From Bacillota bacterium (lineage in GTDB: Bacteria; Bacillota; Clostridia; Lachnospirales; Lachnospiraceae), in the NCBI GenBank assembly GCA_023393095.1, contig JAEWMT010000108.1:1-56015 (forward strand): a DNA stretch of 56,015 nucleotides, read 5' to 3'. This document shows positions 17,490 to 26,028 of the stretch, piece after piece (position 1 is the stretch's first letter; the number at the start of each line of letters is the position of its first letter). The translations under genes and the position numbers were made by a program. The notes under the pieces were generated by a model that worked only from the letters and a program-made list of their open reading frames with translations, had not been told where the DNA came from and searched no databases.

Positions 17490-18611
17490 TTATTTAAATT
17501 TGATACTATAATTTCCGGAGCAGGTTTTCCTAGTTTTTGTTACTTTGATATAATAAGTCCCTGCAGGCATAGAATCCTGTGTAGAATATACACCGCCTCC
17601 AGCATCATAAATTCTAACTGTACTGCCAATTAGAATAACATTTTTACTTGCTGGAATTATTTCAAAACAGATTAAATCACAAGATTTTCCATATATTTCA
17701 AAACTTAATTTTCGCTTTGAAGTTAACTTTACTTTATACCAATCAGCTTTACTAACACTATCTTCAGATAATACTAATCCTTTCGCAGTTTTCCCTTTTC
17801 CTATTGAGGTTGCTTTACTCTTAGATGGATTACCGGTATCCTTAACAGCAGTGAATTTATAACGTAATTTGTAATCATTAGAAGATTTGGTTTTAATATA
17901 ATAAGTACCTTTCTTAACAGCAAAATAAGTAGTGTAATCCTTAGAGCTGTTTATATATGTCTCTTCGGAGAGTTTTGCCTTTTTACTATTACATAAAGTA
18001 ACACCAAAAGAACTGTAATCAGAGGTGTCAATACCTTCAACGGCAATATATCCAGATGTGTTAACTGTAATCTTATTACTAATCTGACTGCCATATGAGA
18101 ACGGATGGCTAAATACCCATGTATTATTCTTTAATGTTCTGTCTTCACTGTTTAAAGAATATGGAGTTATTGATACAGTTGCATCAGCTTCTGCGTAAGA
18201 AAGCAACTCAAATTTCAAGTAATATGTAGCTTTTTTTGGAATATCTAATTTCATATCGTCTTCTAAAGAATATGAACTAAGATATTTGGAATTTCCGATT
18301 TGACTGGTACAAGCTTCATCACTATATAAATAGATATTCATTCCCTTGGAAACTTCCCGTCCTAACAGATTAATCTTTAATTGACCCTTATAATCCATAT
18401 TAATTGGTACAACCAAAGACTTTGTTGCTACTGGTACTTTAAGGTCATAACTTGGAAATGTAGTCGGATCTTCATCACCAGTAACTATAGAAACAGGTTG
18501 AATTGGTTCACTAACTGTTCCTGTTGCTTCAAAAGCGCTTACTTTTAAGGAAAATAATCCAAGACAAAGAATCATTGCAAAGAAGCTAAAAAATAATTTA
18601 GACTTTTTCAT
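17490..18611 (-). CDS. Secreted beta-rich protein with PPC-like domains
   Basis: 373 aa with a clear signal peptide (MKKSK start, hydrophobic core FFSFFAMILCLGLF, cleavage near VSA/FEA at about residue 27). The mature part appears to hold about three similar beta-sandwich units resembling bacterial pre-peptidase C-terminal domains: KATYYLKFEL, KKGTYYIKTKSS and PAGTYYIKVTKT are equivalent strands. No catalytic domain is visible, so it may bind carbohydrate, wall or protein rather than act as an enzyme. RBS AGAGGGAG. Confidence 0.8.
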   Translation of the reverse strand: MKKSKLFFSFFAMILCLGLFSLKVSAFEATGTVSEPIQPVSIVTGDEDPTTFPSYDLKVPVATKSLVVPINMDYKGQLKINLLGREVSKGMNIYLYSDEACTSQIGNSKYLSSYSLEDDMKLDIPKKATYYLKFELLSYAEADATVSITPYSLNSEDRTLKNNTWVFSHPFSYGSQISNKITVNTSGYIAVEGIDTSDYSSFGVTLCNSKKAKLSEETYINSSKDYTTYFAVKKGTYYIKTKSSNDYKLRYKFTAVKDTGNPSKSKATSIGKGKTAKGLVLSEDSVSKADWYKVKLTSKRKLSFEIYGKSCDLICFEIIPASKNVILIGSTVRIYDAGGGVYSTQDSMPAGTYYIKVTKTRKTCSGNYSIKFK

Positions 18612-18785
18612 AGTTTAAATCTCCCTCTCATCAATAATATGTTAAATGCTTACATTTAGTTATAAAGAATTACTAAATCAATGTAACATTTGGTAAATCT
18701 ATTATATACTGGAATTTAACGAAAGGCAATCATATTCTATCTAAGTTACATTTAGCTTATTGAAGAATAATGTTTTTTACAATGT

Positions 18786-18812
18786 AAAAAGAAGTCTAAT
18801 TTTCAAGACTCC
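18786..18812 (-). terminator. Probable terminator after arr
   Basis: On the minus strand AGTCTT and AGACT flank a short loop and are followed by TCTTTTTAC, about 70 bp beyond the arr stop. The stem is short. Confidence 0.45.
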
Positions 18813-18880
18813 TTTAATTTTGCCTACATAAAGATGCCCTACCAATTGCACTGCTATGTTACGAATTATATATTGATAGC

Positions 18881-19297
18881 TTAATCGTATATTACATTTT
18901 TTCCTTCATCACTTAATTTTTTTAAGGAAGTTAGCATATGATCTATTTCCTGGTCGGAATGTCTTTCCCATGAGCCTAATTCGGCTATTATTTTCAAAGG
19001 AGATTTCGACCTATAAGAACGTGTTGGATTTCCAGGAAATCGTTTGTCAGTTACGTTCGGGTCATTTTCAAATTCACCTAATGGTTCTACAATATAAATT
19101 CTTTCCTTTGATTTAGATATCGCTAATTCAGCCCCCCATTTAGCAGCATTTAATGTTGCAGTAAAATAAATAAAGTTAGCTTTTTTATTTTGGTAATTAG
19201 ATAAGTGTTGTGGTTCTAATAAATCTCCAATCTTTAGTTCTGCTTTAGTGCCATGAAAAAAAGGACCATTATCTAAAACATCTTTTTTGTCATTCAT
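18881..19297 (-). CDS. arr: Rifamycin ADP-ribosyltransferase
   Basis: 138-aa Arr-family enzyme that transfers ADP-ribose from NAD+ to rifamycins, inactivating them. The family signature is almost complete: FFHGTKAELKIGDLLEP (catalytic-site His15), FIYFTATLNAAKWGAELA, RIYIVEPLGEFENDPNVTDK and RFPGNPTRSYRS. Full length for the family. It is monocistronic, with its own terminator-like hairpin downstream. No mobile-element remnant is attached, so it may be an intrinsic gene. Confidence 0.93.
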   Translation of the reverse strand: MNDKKDVLDNGPFFHGTKAELKIGDLLEPQHLSNYQNKKANFIYFTATLNAAKWGAELAISKSKERIYIVEPLGEFENDPNVTDKRFPGNPTRSYRSKSPLKIIAELGSWERHSDQEIDHMLTSLKKLSDEGKNVIYD

Positions 19298-19466
19298 GCT
19301 GATACACTCCTTTTATATTTTTAAAATTAACATACCCTTGTTTTATAAAATTAAGTCCTAAGCTGCGGAATAGAGAAATGTTTTCTTTCGTACAGTAACT
19401 CTAGCACAACACATTTCAGAATAACAGTCTTGTTTTTTGGGGATATTTACGTTATTATAATTATGG

Positions 19467-19514
19467 AAAGAAAGATGATTGTTGTAGATTATGCAACCAC
19501 CTTTCTTTTTTTAT
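19467..19514 (+). terminator. Orphan hairpin with T-run
   Basis: AAAGAAAG pairs with CTTTCTTT around an imperfect inner stem and runs into seven T residues on the plus strand. It lies just downstream of a TATAAT (about 19459-19464) with no gene between, so it may end a very short transcript or be a relic. The rest of 19298-19617 shows nothing else I can support. Confidence 0.45.
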
Positions 19515-19617
19515 GTCACTCCGATCAAAAATGCCTAAATCAAACAATAATTCAAAGTACAATCTTCTAAATACCCTCTACAAGCTAGTATCTTAAGCAT
19601 TTTAATCAATATTTAAT

Positions 19618-19646
19618 TTGACATTCTTATATGTATTCTATAAAAT
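19618..19646 (+). promoter_or_regulatory. Promoter of kup
   Basis: TTGACA (19618-19623), 17 bp, TAAAAT (19641-19646), about 90 bp upstream of the kup start. The leader contains AAGTGT and ACACTT that can pair, but I do not recognise a c-di-AMP (ydaO) or potassium riboswitch. Confidence 0.7.
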
Positions 19647-19734
19647 ACTCATAATATAAGGGAGTAGTTGATACCAATAAGTGTTTGCGATGCACCAATA
19701 CACTTTTATAATTATATGATCAAAGGAGAAACAG

Positions 19735-21732
19735 ATGGATCTCTTATCAAAGAAATCTAACATTTCAAAATTATCAATCGGAGGAATTCTTGTAACATTA
19801 GGTATTGTATATGGAGATATTGGTACTTCTCCTCTCTATGTAATGAAATCCGTACTTCATGGAAATGGTGGATTAAATAATGTATCAGAAAATTTTATCC
19901 TTGGAGTCTTATCATTAGTGTTTTGGACTCTCACTATATTAACCACCATAAAATATGTTCTGATTACATTAAGAGCTGACAATAATGGGGAAGGGGGTAT
20001 CTTCTCCCTTTTCACTCTTGTTCGTAAACGTTCCAAATGGTTAATCATTCCTGCAATGATAGGAGGTTCTGCTCTATTGGCTGATGGAATGCTTACTCCG
20101 GCAGTTACTGTTACATCAGCCGTCGAGGGATTAAAATTACTCCCGGCTTTTCAAAACATTTTTGGTAATAATCAAAGAAACATTGTGATCCTTGTTATTT
20201 TTATAATTTTTACACTATTTTTTATTCAGCATATTGGAACTGAATTTATTGGGAAATTATTTGGTCCTATCATGTTTATATGGTTCAGTAGTTTGGCTGT
20301 TTTTGGTATCATTAATCTCTTAGGTGATCTGTCGCTGCTTCGCGCTTTGTCACCATATTATGCCATCAACATCCTATTTAGCAGTGAAAATAAAGTTGGG
20401 TTTCTAATATTGGGAAGCGTTTTTTTATGTTCAACAGGTGCAGAAGCACTATATTCTGATCTAGGGCATGTAGGCAAAAGAAATATTTATTTGACATGGC
20501 CTTTTATTAAAATAAGTCTGTTGCTCAATTACTTTGGCCAAGGTGCATGGGTTTTATCAGTAAAAAACAACTCTTCTCATACCTTAATGGAAGAAATTAA
20601 CCCATTTTATCAAATGATTCCAGATGGTTTTTTGATCTTTGGTATTATAATCTCAACGCTGGCCGCTATTATAGCCTCACAGGCTTTAATTTCTGGCTCC
20701 TTTACTCTTGTATCAGAAGCTATAAAACTTGATTTATTTCCAAAACTTCACACCCTATATCCTTCCCCGTTAAAAGGACAGCTTTATATCCCAGCAATTA
20801 ATAGGGTATTATGTGTTGTTTGTATCGGTATCGTTCTTTTTTTCCAAAATTCAGAGAAAATGGAGGCCGCATATGGTCTTGCAATCACAGTTACCATGCT
20901 AATGACAACAATCCTATTATTTAACTATATGCTCAAGAAAAAAACACCTGTTATTTTATCAATCATAATGCTAGTTTTCTTTATGACATTTGAAATATCT
21001 TTCTTCGCTGCTAATATCGTTAAATTTTATCGTGGTGGATTCGTAGCTGTGATTATTGCTTTCTCAATACTGTTCGTTATGTATCTCTGGTACAAATCAC
21101 ATATTGTTAAGAATCGTTATCGCGAATATGTACGGATTGAAAATTATATAAAGCAACTAGATCAATTACGTAATGATTCAAAAATCCCGAAATACGCCAG
21201 CAATCTTGTTTGTCTATCTAATTGCTCTGATCCAAAGGAAATAGAACGTAAAATAATGTATTTTCTTTTCGATAAAAAGCCAAAAAAAGCAGATGTCTAC
21301 TGGTTTGTTAATGTTACCGTTACAGATGAACCTTATCAGGCAGAATATTCTGTTGAAAATTTTGGTACTTCATATGTATTAAAAATAGAGTTAAAACTTG
21401 GCTTCCGTATTGAGCAAAGCCTTAACGTATTTTTACGGCAAATATCAACGGATTTATTGCATAATAATGAAATTGAACCGCAAACCAATATTTATTCTAT
21501 AATTCCAAACCGCAAATTGGGTGATTTCCGCTATATTTTCATTCAAGAAATTCTTTCTCATGAAACCTCGCTTTCAAGCTGGGAAGCCGAGCTTTTAAAA
21601 ATTAAGTTTTTTATTCAAAAGTATACAGTCTCCCCAACGGATTGGTTTGGACTTGATCATAGTGATGTTTATATTGAAAAAGTTCCAATGTTTTATAAAC
21701 AATCAAACCGAACTGTCCTTACTAGGAAATAG
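19735..21732 (+). CDS. kup: KUP-type potassium uptake transporter
   Basis: 665-aa K+ importer (K+/H+ symport in characterised members). The diagnostic GDIGTSPLY lies at residues 27-35, followed by about 12 transmembrane helices (to about residue 460) and a soluble C-terminal domain of roughly 200 residues, as in family members. Conserved segments such as ADNNGEGGIFSL and LADGMLTPAVTV are intact. RBS AAGGAG sits 6-7 nt before the ATG. Single-gene unit with its own promoter and terminator. Confidence 0.95.
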   Translation: MDLLSKKSNISKLSIGGILVTLGIVYGDIGTSPLYVMKSVLHGNGGLNNVSENFILGVLSLVFWTLTILTTIKYVLITLRADNNGEGGIFSLFTLVRKRSKWLIIPAMIGGSALLADGMLTPAVTVTSAVEGLKLLPAFQNIFGNNQRNIVILVIFIIFTLFFIQHIGTEFIGKLFGPIMFIWFSSLAVFGIINLLGDLSLLRALSPYYAINILFSSENKVGFLILGSVFLCSTGAEALYSDLGHVGKRNIYLTWPFIKISLLLNYFGQGAWVLSVKNNSSHTLMEEINPFYQMIPDGFLIFGIIISTLAAIIASQALISGSFTLVSEAIKLDLFPKLHTLYPSPLKGQLYIPAINRVLCVVCIGIVLFFQNSEKMEAAYGLAITVTMLMTTILLFNYMLKKKTPVILSIIMLVFFMTFEISFFAANIVKFYRGGFVAVIIAFSILFVMYLWYKSHIVKNRYREYVRIENYIKQLDQLRNDSKIPKYASNLVCLSNCSDPKEIERKIMYFLFDKKPKKADVYWFVNVTVTDEPYQAEYSVENFGTSYVLKIELKLGFRIEQSLNVFLRQISTDLLHNNEIEPQTNIYSIIPNRKLGDFRYIFIQEILSHETSLSSWEAELLKIKFFIQKYTVSPTDWFGLDHSDVYIEKVPMFYKQSNRTVLTRK

Positions 21733-21787
21733 AAATATTTAAAACATATTTATAAGTTTTAACTGTATACCGAATAGTCGTTTTTTA

Positions 21788-21826
21788 AAGGGCAAGCCTT
21801 TATTGATAGGCTTGCCCTTATATTTT
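21788..21826 (+). terminator. Terminator of kup
   Basis: Perfect 12-bp stem (21788-21799 with 21808-21819) and an 8-nt loop followed by TATATTTTTAAT. It lies between convergent genes and may serve both. Confidence 0.85.
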
Positions 21827-21891
21827 TAATCCTATTTCCATAATTTCTCTTTGCTTCTTTAGGAAACTACTTCTATGTAGAAAATTGTGTA

Positions 21892-22863
21892 TCAGTACCT
21901 AAACCGCTTATACCTATGATGGGCAGAACAGCTGTTTCTAAAGCGAACAGATATACAATTGTAGATCGCATTTAACAGACTCTTGTTTGGATCCATAGTA
22001 TCCTCTGAAAGCTCCCAGATCATAATCCCTCCAACATGATCAAGTGCCCACATCGTCTTCGCCATAATTGTCGGTACACCATTATAATATATCGGTGTTC
22101 CATTTATTATAGTTACATCTCTTAGATAAGCCTCTGGATCTACCTCTAAAATATCAGCATATGCAATTCCATAAGGTCTCCCAAAAAAGGGGACACCTAA
22201 GACCACTTTATATGCAGGCACATTTCTTATATCCCTCCAGTACTTGGCACAGTTTATTGCAAATTCCAAGGAAGAATATTGGCCACCATCGTAAGCCATC
22301 ACATTGATCCAGTCCAAACGATGAAGAACCGCATCCGTTTGTGCTGCTGCATCCGGGTATACATCACCTTCCGGCGACACGGCGCCAAGGACTGCTGCTG
22401 AGAAAAGCATATCCTCCTCCTTCAGCCTGTTGTATAGATACTCCATTAACCCTTCATACTGTTGTCTGCTTACATCATTATTTCTTGGATGCTCCCAGTC
22501 CATATCAACACCATCAAAACAGTATTCCTTTGCCATGGTTACGATGGCCTCCCCAAATCGTATAATCTTCTCGGGAGAATCCGTAGCTTCCATAAAGGTT
22601 GGTTCCAAAGGTATATTGTTATAAGACCAGCCTCCGATGGATAGGAGAACCTTAACACCTGTGGAATGAGCATTACATATTATCAGTTCTGCTAATTCAG
22701 CATTCTGTAAAGGAAGAAGCTCTCCATCTGAAGTGGGTATGGCAAACGCATAATTAATGTGAGTTAATTTATGATACCGGATCTTATCTACCTTGTCAGG
22801 TTCCCATGCCGGATAATAACCAACCACTTTAAAATCGATTTGTTTTGCTTGCCAATTTGCCAT
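21892..22863 (-). CDS. Glycoside hydrolase family 18 protein (chitinase-like)
   Basis: 323-aa TIM-barrel GH18 protein. SIGGWSYNN (strand 3) and DGVDMDWEHP (strand 4) carry the DxxDxDxE catalytic pattern with acid/base Glu124; VMAYDGGQYSS and the C-terminal MIWELSEDT are family-typical. GH18 enzymes hydrolyse chitin or related GlcNAc chains by substrate-assisted catalysis. There is no signal peptide (start MANWQAKQ), so it may be cytoplasmic. The last ~15 residues are unusually rich in Arg, His and Tyr and do not look family-like. Confidence 0.9.
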   Translation of the reverse strand: MANWQAKQIDFKVVGYYPAWEPDKVDKIRYHKLTHINYAFAIPTSDGELLPLQNAELAELIICNAHSTGVKVLLSIGGWSYNNIPLEPTFMEATDSPEKIIRFGEAIVTMAKEYCFDGVDMDWEHPRNNDVSRQQYEGLMEYLYNRLKEEDMLFSAAVLGAVSPEGDVYPDAAAQTDAVLHRLDWINVMAYDGGQYSSLEFAINCAKYWRDIRNVPAYKVVLGVPFFGRPYGIAYADILEVDPEAYLRDVTIINGTPIYYNGVPTIMAKTMWALDHVGGIMIWELSEDTMDPNKSLLNAIYNCISVRFRNSCSAHHRYKRFRY

Positions 22864-22877
22864 GGAACTCCTCCTAT

Positions 22878-23264
22878 TTAAAGCTCATTTACCCAATCCT
22901 TAATTAATACTTCTAAAAAGGGTAAAGTTTGAGTATTAGCGCCTATTAGCCTGTTATGTAAATCCTTCATCTCACTCATAAATTTCGTTCTTTCAGCATC
23001 AGAAAATTCTTTTAATACCTTAACTTTACAAAGCTCAAGTTTGTTAGCTGCATATTTTAAATCTCTTGTATTGTAGTATTTCAATATATTTACAAATGCG
23101 TCGTAATCGGGGTCCGTTATGAATGAATCCTCATTACTCTTAGTTATTAACGTCAAGTAATTATTCTTATCTATGGAATTACTTGTGATGATATAGGAAT
23201 CTTCATCCTTTTGCTGCTCATTAAACAAATTCGTTAAAGATTTTAAGATTTCACTCTTATCCAT
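22878..23264 (-). CDS. Hypothetical soluble protein
   Basis: 128 aa; no family recognised. Charged, mostly helical, no signal or membrane segment. GGAGGAAT precedes ATG 23264, preferred over a longer frame. It ends 14 bp before the GH18 gene and is probably in the same operon. Function unknown. Confidence 0.7.
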   Translation of the reverse strand: MDKSEILKSLTNLFNEQQKDEDSYIITSNSIDKNNYLTLITKSNEDSFITDPDYDAFVNILKYYNTRDLKYAANKLELCKVKVLKEFSDAERTKFMSEMKDLHNRLIGANTQTLPFLEVLIKDWVNEL

Positions 23265-23545
23265 ATTATTCCTCCATAGGCATTTATATTCCAATTGATT
23301 CTATATTCTCCATTATAATACATTTTACGACATAGTAAATAATTTTTTATTTATTTCTAATTTTACACTTTCCCAACTATCTTATATACTGATCTTCATA
23401 AAAAATTTTTAAGGCGATACCTAAATCATCCCTTCAACTATCTGTTTTATATGACTTTCTGCTAAATCTATATTACCATCTATATTGCTTAGTTAATTAA
23501 TTTGATTCAATGTGAAAATCAATTATAGTATCTCCCTTCTGGTCA
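23265..23545. other. Intergenic region without evident gene
   Basis: A/T-rich spacer between divergent units. Besides the RBS of the minus-strand gene at its left end I see no open frame, terminator or other structure before the activator-like site at 23546. Confidence 0.5.
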
Positions 23546-23587
23546 TGTGATTTCATCACAGAATTAACCTGTTCTTATTGTTATAAT
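23546..23587 (+). promoter_or_regulatory. Crp/Fnr-type activator site and promoter (copy 1)
   Basis: TGTGATTTCATCACAGA starts at 23546 (half-sites TGTGA and TCACA, 5-nt spacer) and lies 21 nt before TATAAT (23582-23587). The -35 position reads CAGAAT, far from consensus. The site centre would be near -41, as in class II activation. The same motif and spacing recur at 26123-26164 and 29949-29989. Confidence 0.8.
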
Positions 23588-23630
23588 TTCAACAGAACTT
23601 AAAACAAGGATATGAAAGGTGGTTGTTTAA

Positions 23631-24506
23631 ATGTCAAACGTAATTATTATAGGAAATGGTCCTGCTGGGATCTCCTCTGCTTTATATACAACCAGAGCTG
23701 GTATTGAAACTACTATTATCGGTAAAGATCTTGGAGCTTTAGGAAAAGCCTCCGAAATTGAAAATTACTACGGATTTAGTCAACCGATTTCAGGCAAAGA
23801 TTTAATTCAAAATGGAGTTGAAGGTGCCAGACGACTTGGAGCCAATATAATCTCAGATGAGGTTGTTGGAATCTCTTTTGAGGATAAATTCATTGTTTTA
23901 ACAAAAGAAAAAAAATATTATGCTGACAGTGTAGTGATAGCTACCGGTACATCCAGATCAGCACCGAAAATTAAGGGATTGAAAGAATTTGAAGGACATG
24001 GGGTTAGTTACTGCGCAGTATGTGACGCTTTCTTTTACCGTGGAAAAGATGTTGCTGTTTTAGGTGATGGTGACTATGCATTGCATGAAGCTCTTGAACT
24101 ATTGCCTACCTCTAACTCAGTTACTCTTCTTACCAACGGCAATAAACCTAGTACTGTTATTCCAAACACCATTAAAGTTAATACGAATGTCATCGAATCT
24201 ATCAACGGAGGCGAAGTTGTAGAATCAGCCTTATTCCAGGACGGTTCTAGCTTGCCTATCTCAGGATTATTTGTTGCCGTAGGAGTCGCAGGAAGCACAG
24301 ACCTAGCAAAAAAGTTGGGTGCGGCTACACAAAAAAACAGAATTCTAATTGAAGATAATACAGCAACCAATATTCCCGGCTTATTTGCTGCTGGTGATTG
24401 TACGGGAGGATTATTACAGATATCGAAAGCAGTGTATGAAGGAGCCAAAGCAGGTACTGAAGTTATTAAATACTTAAGAAGTCAAACCACAAGAAAAAGT
24501 GCCTAA
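23631..24506 (+). CDS. Thioredoxin-reductase-like flavoprotein lacking NADPH motifs
   Basis: 291-aa FAD protein with the thioredoxin reductase fold. Seen: N-terminal FAD loop IIGNGPAGISSA, redox CAVC (Cys128/Cys131, SYCAVCDAFF) and C-terminal AAGDCTGG FAD motif. The NADPH site is altered: GDGDYA (145-150) replaces GGGxSA and no HRRxxxR follows (VTLLTNGNK instead). Loss of these motifs is known for ferredoxin-dependent flavin thioredoxin reductases of clostridia, so ferredoxin may be the donor. RBS AAAGGTGG. Its promoter carries the shared Crp/Fnr-like motif. A DUF6132 gene follows. Confidence 0.85.
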   Translation: MSNVIIIGNGPAGISSALYTTRAGIETTIIGKDLGALGKASEIENYYGFSQPISGKDLIQNGVEGARRLGANIISDEVVGISFEDKFIVLTKEKKYYADSVVIATGTSRSAPKIKGLKEFEGHGVSYCAVCDAFFYRGKDVAVLGDGDYALHEALELLPTSNSVTLLTNGNKPSTVIPNTIKVNTNVIESINGGEVVESALFQDGSSLPISGLFVAVGVAGSTDLAKKLGAATQKNRILIEDNTATNIPGLFAAGDCTGGLLQISKAVYEGAKAGTEVIKYLRSQTTRKSA

Positions 24507-24616
24507 CAATCACTAATAACAAGACATTCCTAGAAACTCACTCTCATAATTAGTGACCTCGTTATTCTTACACAAGCTTTATAATATAAAATACATTTAC
24601 AGGAACGGAGAAAAAT

Positions 24617-24781
24617 ATGATTATTAAAATGATAATAGGAGCTGTGATTGGTGGATTGTTAGGATATCTATATTACAAAAAAGTTGGTTGCCCTAACGGT
24701 ACATGTCCTATTACATCAAACCCTTATGGTTCTACTATTTATGGAGCACTGATTGGATTAATGATTAGTAATTCCTTTTAA
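24617..24781 (+). CDS. Small membrane protein, DUF6132-like
   Basis: 54 aa. One glycine-rich helix (AVIGGLLGYLYY), then KKVGCPNGTCPITSNPY, a cysteine-containing segment typical of DUF6132, and a second helix (YGALIGLMI). A CGGAG box lies 7 nt upstream. These proteins occur beside thioredoxin and rhodanese genes in anaerobes. Downstream of the flavoprotein, same strand. Confidence 0.8.
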   Translation: MIIKMIIGAVIGGLLGYLYYKKVGCPNGTCPITSNPYGSTIYGALIGLMISNSF

Positions 24782-24815
24782 AAAACCTGATTGCCACAAA
24801 AAAGGAGATTATCCA

Positions 24816-24933
24816 ATGGATTCTAGTATTCGTATCAATGTTTTAAAGACATTTTATTAACTATCTAATCGACAAAGGATACTTTTTAGCCATAGGTAAT
24901 AACATTTGTTTTAGTGATGATTACAGAGTTTAA
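24816..24933 (+). pseudogene. Possible frameshifted small gene remnant
   Basis: A strong AAAGGAG box precedes ATG 24816, but the frame stops after 14 codons (MDSSIRINVLKTFY). A one-base shift opens a second frame to 24933 (YLIDKGYFLAIGNN, then CFSDDYRV). Read together they give a ~38-residue fragment of an unrecognised protein. It collides tail to tail with the NifX-like remnant, suggesting a deletion junction. Confidence 0.35.
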
Positions 24934-24997
24934 ACTGCTCTGAATGACCAAAATGCTGAAATACTTCTCCATTTTCATAAGTTACTGCAATTTTCAT
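24911..24997 (-). pseudogene. N-terminal remnant of a NifX/NifB-type cofactor-binding protein
   Basis: GGAGG and ATG 24997 open a 28-codon frame, MKIAVTYENGEVFQHFGH then SEQFKLCNHH and stop. The first ~23 residues match the start of dinitrogenase iron-molybdenum cofactor domain proteins (NifX/MTH1175 type), normally ~110 residues. The rest is gone. It overlaps the end of the C_GCAxxG gene by 23 nt; DUF134 genes commonly neighbour such proteins. Confidence 0.7.
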
Positions 24998-25448
24998 TTG
25001 ATTTTACCTCCATCATATAATTCTCAATTATTCTTGCTGCATCTCCAACCAATTCCATACAAGGACGTTTTTTATAATATTTTTCTGTTCTTTTCTCTGG
25101 AACCGGGTTATCGTTTATCCCTTGAATACCTAATAGCTCTCGACAGATTATTGAATGATTACATTTGCTAAATTCAAGAGCTAAATTTTGAATTCTTGCA
25201 TAATGCTCTGACTTAGTATTATGATCTTTTGGGTCATTATACCCATACAAAACTCCAGCCACCATAAACATCCCGCTCACTGCTCCGCATACTTCTCTTA
25301 ATCTTCCCATGCCTCCCCCAAATGAGGACGATAACTTGAGTGCAATTTCCTGATCCAAATTCATATCTTCACAAAAAGCTACGAAGACAGATTGTGCACA
25401 ATTATAACCTTCTTTAAATAACTTCTTTGCCTTTTCTTCATGAGTCAT
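24975..25448 (-). CDS. C_GCAxxG_C_C family redox-active protein
   Basis: 157-aa protein of the C_GCAxxG_C_C family, putative redox or metal-binding proteins of anaerobes. Conserved parts: GYNCAQSVFVAF, SSFGGGMGRLREVCGAVSG (the naming motif) and a later Cys pair (SKCNHSIICREL). ATG 25448 with GAGGGG 8 nt upstream is preferred over a GTG three codons earlier. It follows DUF134 and a truncated Mrp gene and precedes a NifX-like remnant. Its biochemical role is unproven in general. Confidence 0.88.
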   Translation of the reverse strand: MTHEEKAKKLFKEGYNCAQSVFVAFCEDMNLDQEIALKLSSSFGGGMGRLREVCGAVSGMFMVAGVLYGYNDPKDHNTKSEHYARIQNLALEFSKCNHSIICRELLGIQGINDNPVPEKRTEKYYKKRPCMELVGDAARIIENYMMEVKSNENCSNL

Positions 25449-25509
25449 AACTAACACCCCTCGATCCTATCTGATATCTGATTTAGCCAGTCTCCTTCAA
25501 ACAATTCTA

Positions 25510-25608
25510 TCATTCCTCTTTTGTCTTTTCAATGAGACTTTCTAGCTCTGTTCTTTCCGAACAATTAGAACTGCAAATGTCACAGCTATTGTTACATTCT
25601 TCACTCAA
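25510..25608 (-). pseudogene. N-terminal remnant of an Mrp/NBP35-type Fe-S carrier
   Basis: A 32-codon frame (TTG start overlapping the DUF134 stop, GGAG box) encodes MSEECNNSCDICSSNCSERT followed by ELESLIEKTKEE. Its Cys spacing CX3CX2CX3C (residues 5, 9, 12, 16) matches the N-terminal extension of clostridial Mrp/ApbC ATPases, but the P-loop domain is absent. It might still be made as a small Cys-rich peptide. Confidence 0.65.
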
Positions 25609-26011
25609 CTGTTTTTAGCTCCATTATATTTTGGGGACAACCTTCCTTAATACAAGGCCTTTCTCCTTCACTAAAGCATTTATGCCTACACCCTTTTCCA
25701 CAGCATTCTTTGTTATGCTCACATAATATAAATTCACCCCCATCAATAACTAATCTTTTCCCATTTATCAGAGCATCAGCTATTTTAAAACGAGCTGCAT
25801 CATAAATACTAGTAATCGTAGTTCTTGAAACAACCATCTGAACAGCGCATTGTTCCTGTGTCAAATTTTCAAAGTCGATCAATCTGATCACTTCATATTC
25901 ATCAATATTAAGTACCACTTCACCGTTTAAAGCTGAATTTAAACTTATCGGTTTAAAACCATCTGTTAGTGGCATAGAACATATTCGTCTGTATTTTCTG
26001 GGTCTTGGCAT
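25601..26011 (-). CDS. DUF134 family DNA-binding protein
   Basis: 136-aa DUF134 protein: a conserved start (MPRPRKYRRICSMP), a sigma-70 region 4-like helix-turn-helix (LTQEQCAVQMVVSRTTITSI, about residues 51-70) and a Cys-rich C-terminus (CEHNKECCGKGCRHKC, then CIKEGCPQ) likely to bind metal or Fe-S. ATG 26011 with GGAGG at 26019-26023. Preceded by a strong promoter with two identical palindromes, implying autoregulation. Likely controls the downstream Mrp/C_GCAxxG/NifX-type genes. Confidence 0.9.
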   Translation of the reverse strand: MPRPRKYRRICSMPLTDGFKPISLNSALNGEVVLNIDEYEVIRLIDFENLTQEQCAVQMVVSRTTITSIYDAARFKIADALINGKRLVIDGGEFILCEHNKECCGKGCRHKCFSEGERPCIKEGCPQNIMELKTVE

Positions 26012-26028
26012 GTGGTCGCCTCCTTTAC

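Noticed and set aside
18881..19297. Recent mobile acquisition of arr
   Set aside because: No integron, transposase, repeats or composition jump next to it; acquisition is possible but not visible.
19467..19734. c-di-AMP (ydaO) or K+ riboswitch before kup
   Set aside because: The hairpin with the T-run lies upstream of the kup promoter, and the leader after the promoter is too short and lacks the conserved ydaO elements.
22341..22644. Plus-strand frames inside the GH18 gene
   Set aside because: Antisense to the catalytic region with no independent signals.
24074..24448. 124-aa minus-strand frame within the flavoprotein gene
   Set aside because: Shadow of the real gene, which has intact FAD and CxxC motifs.
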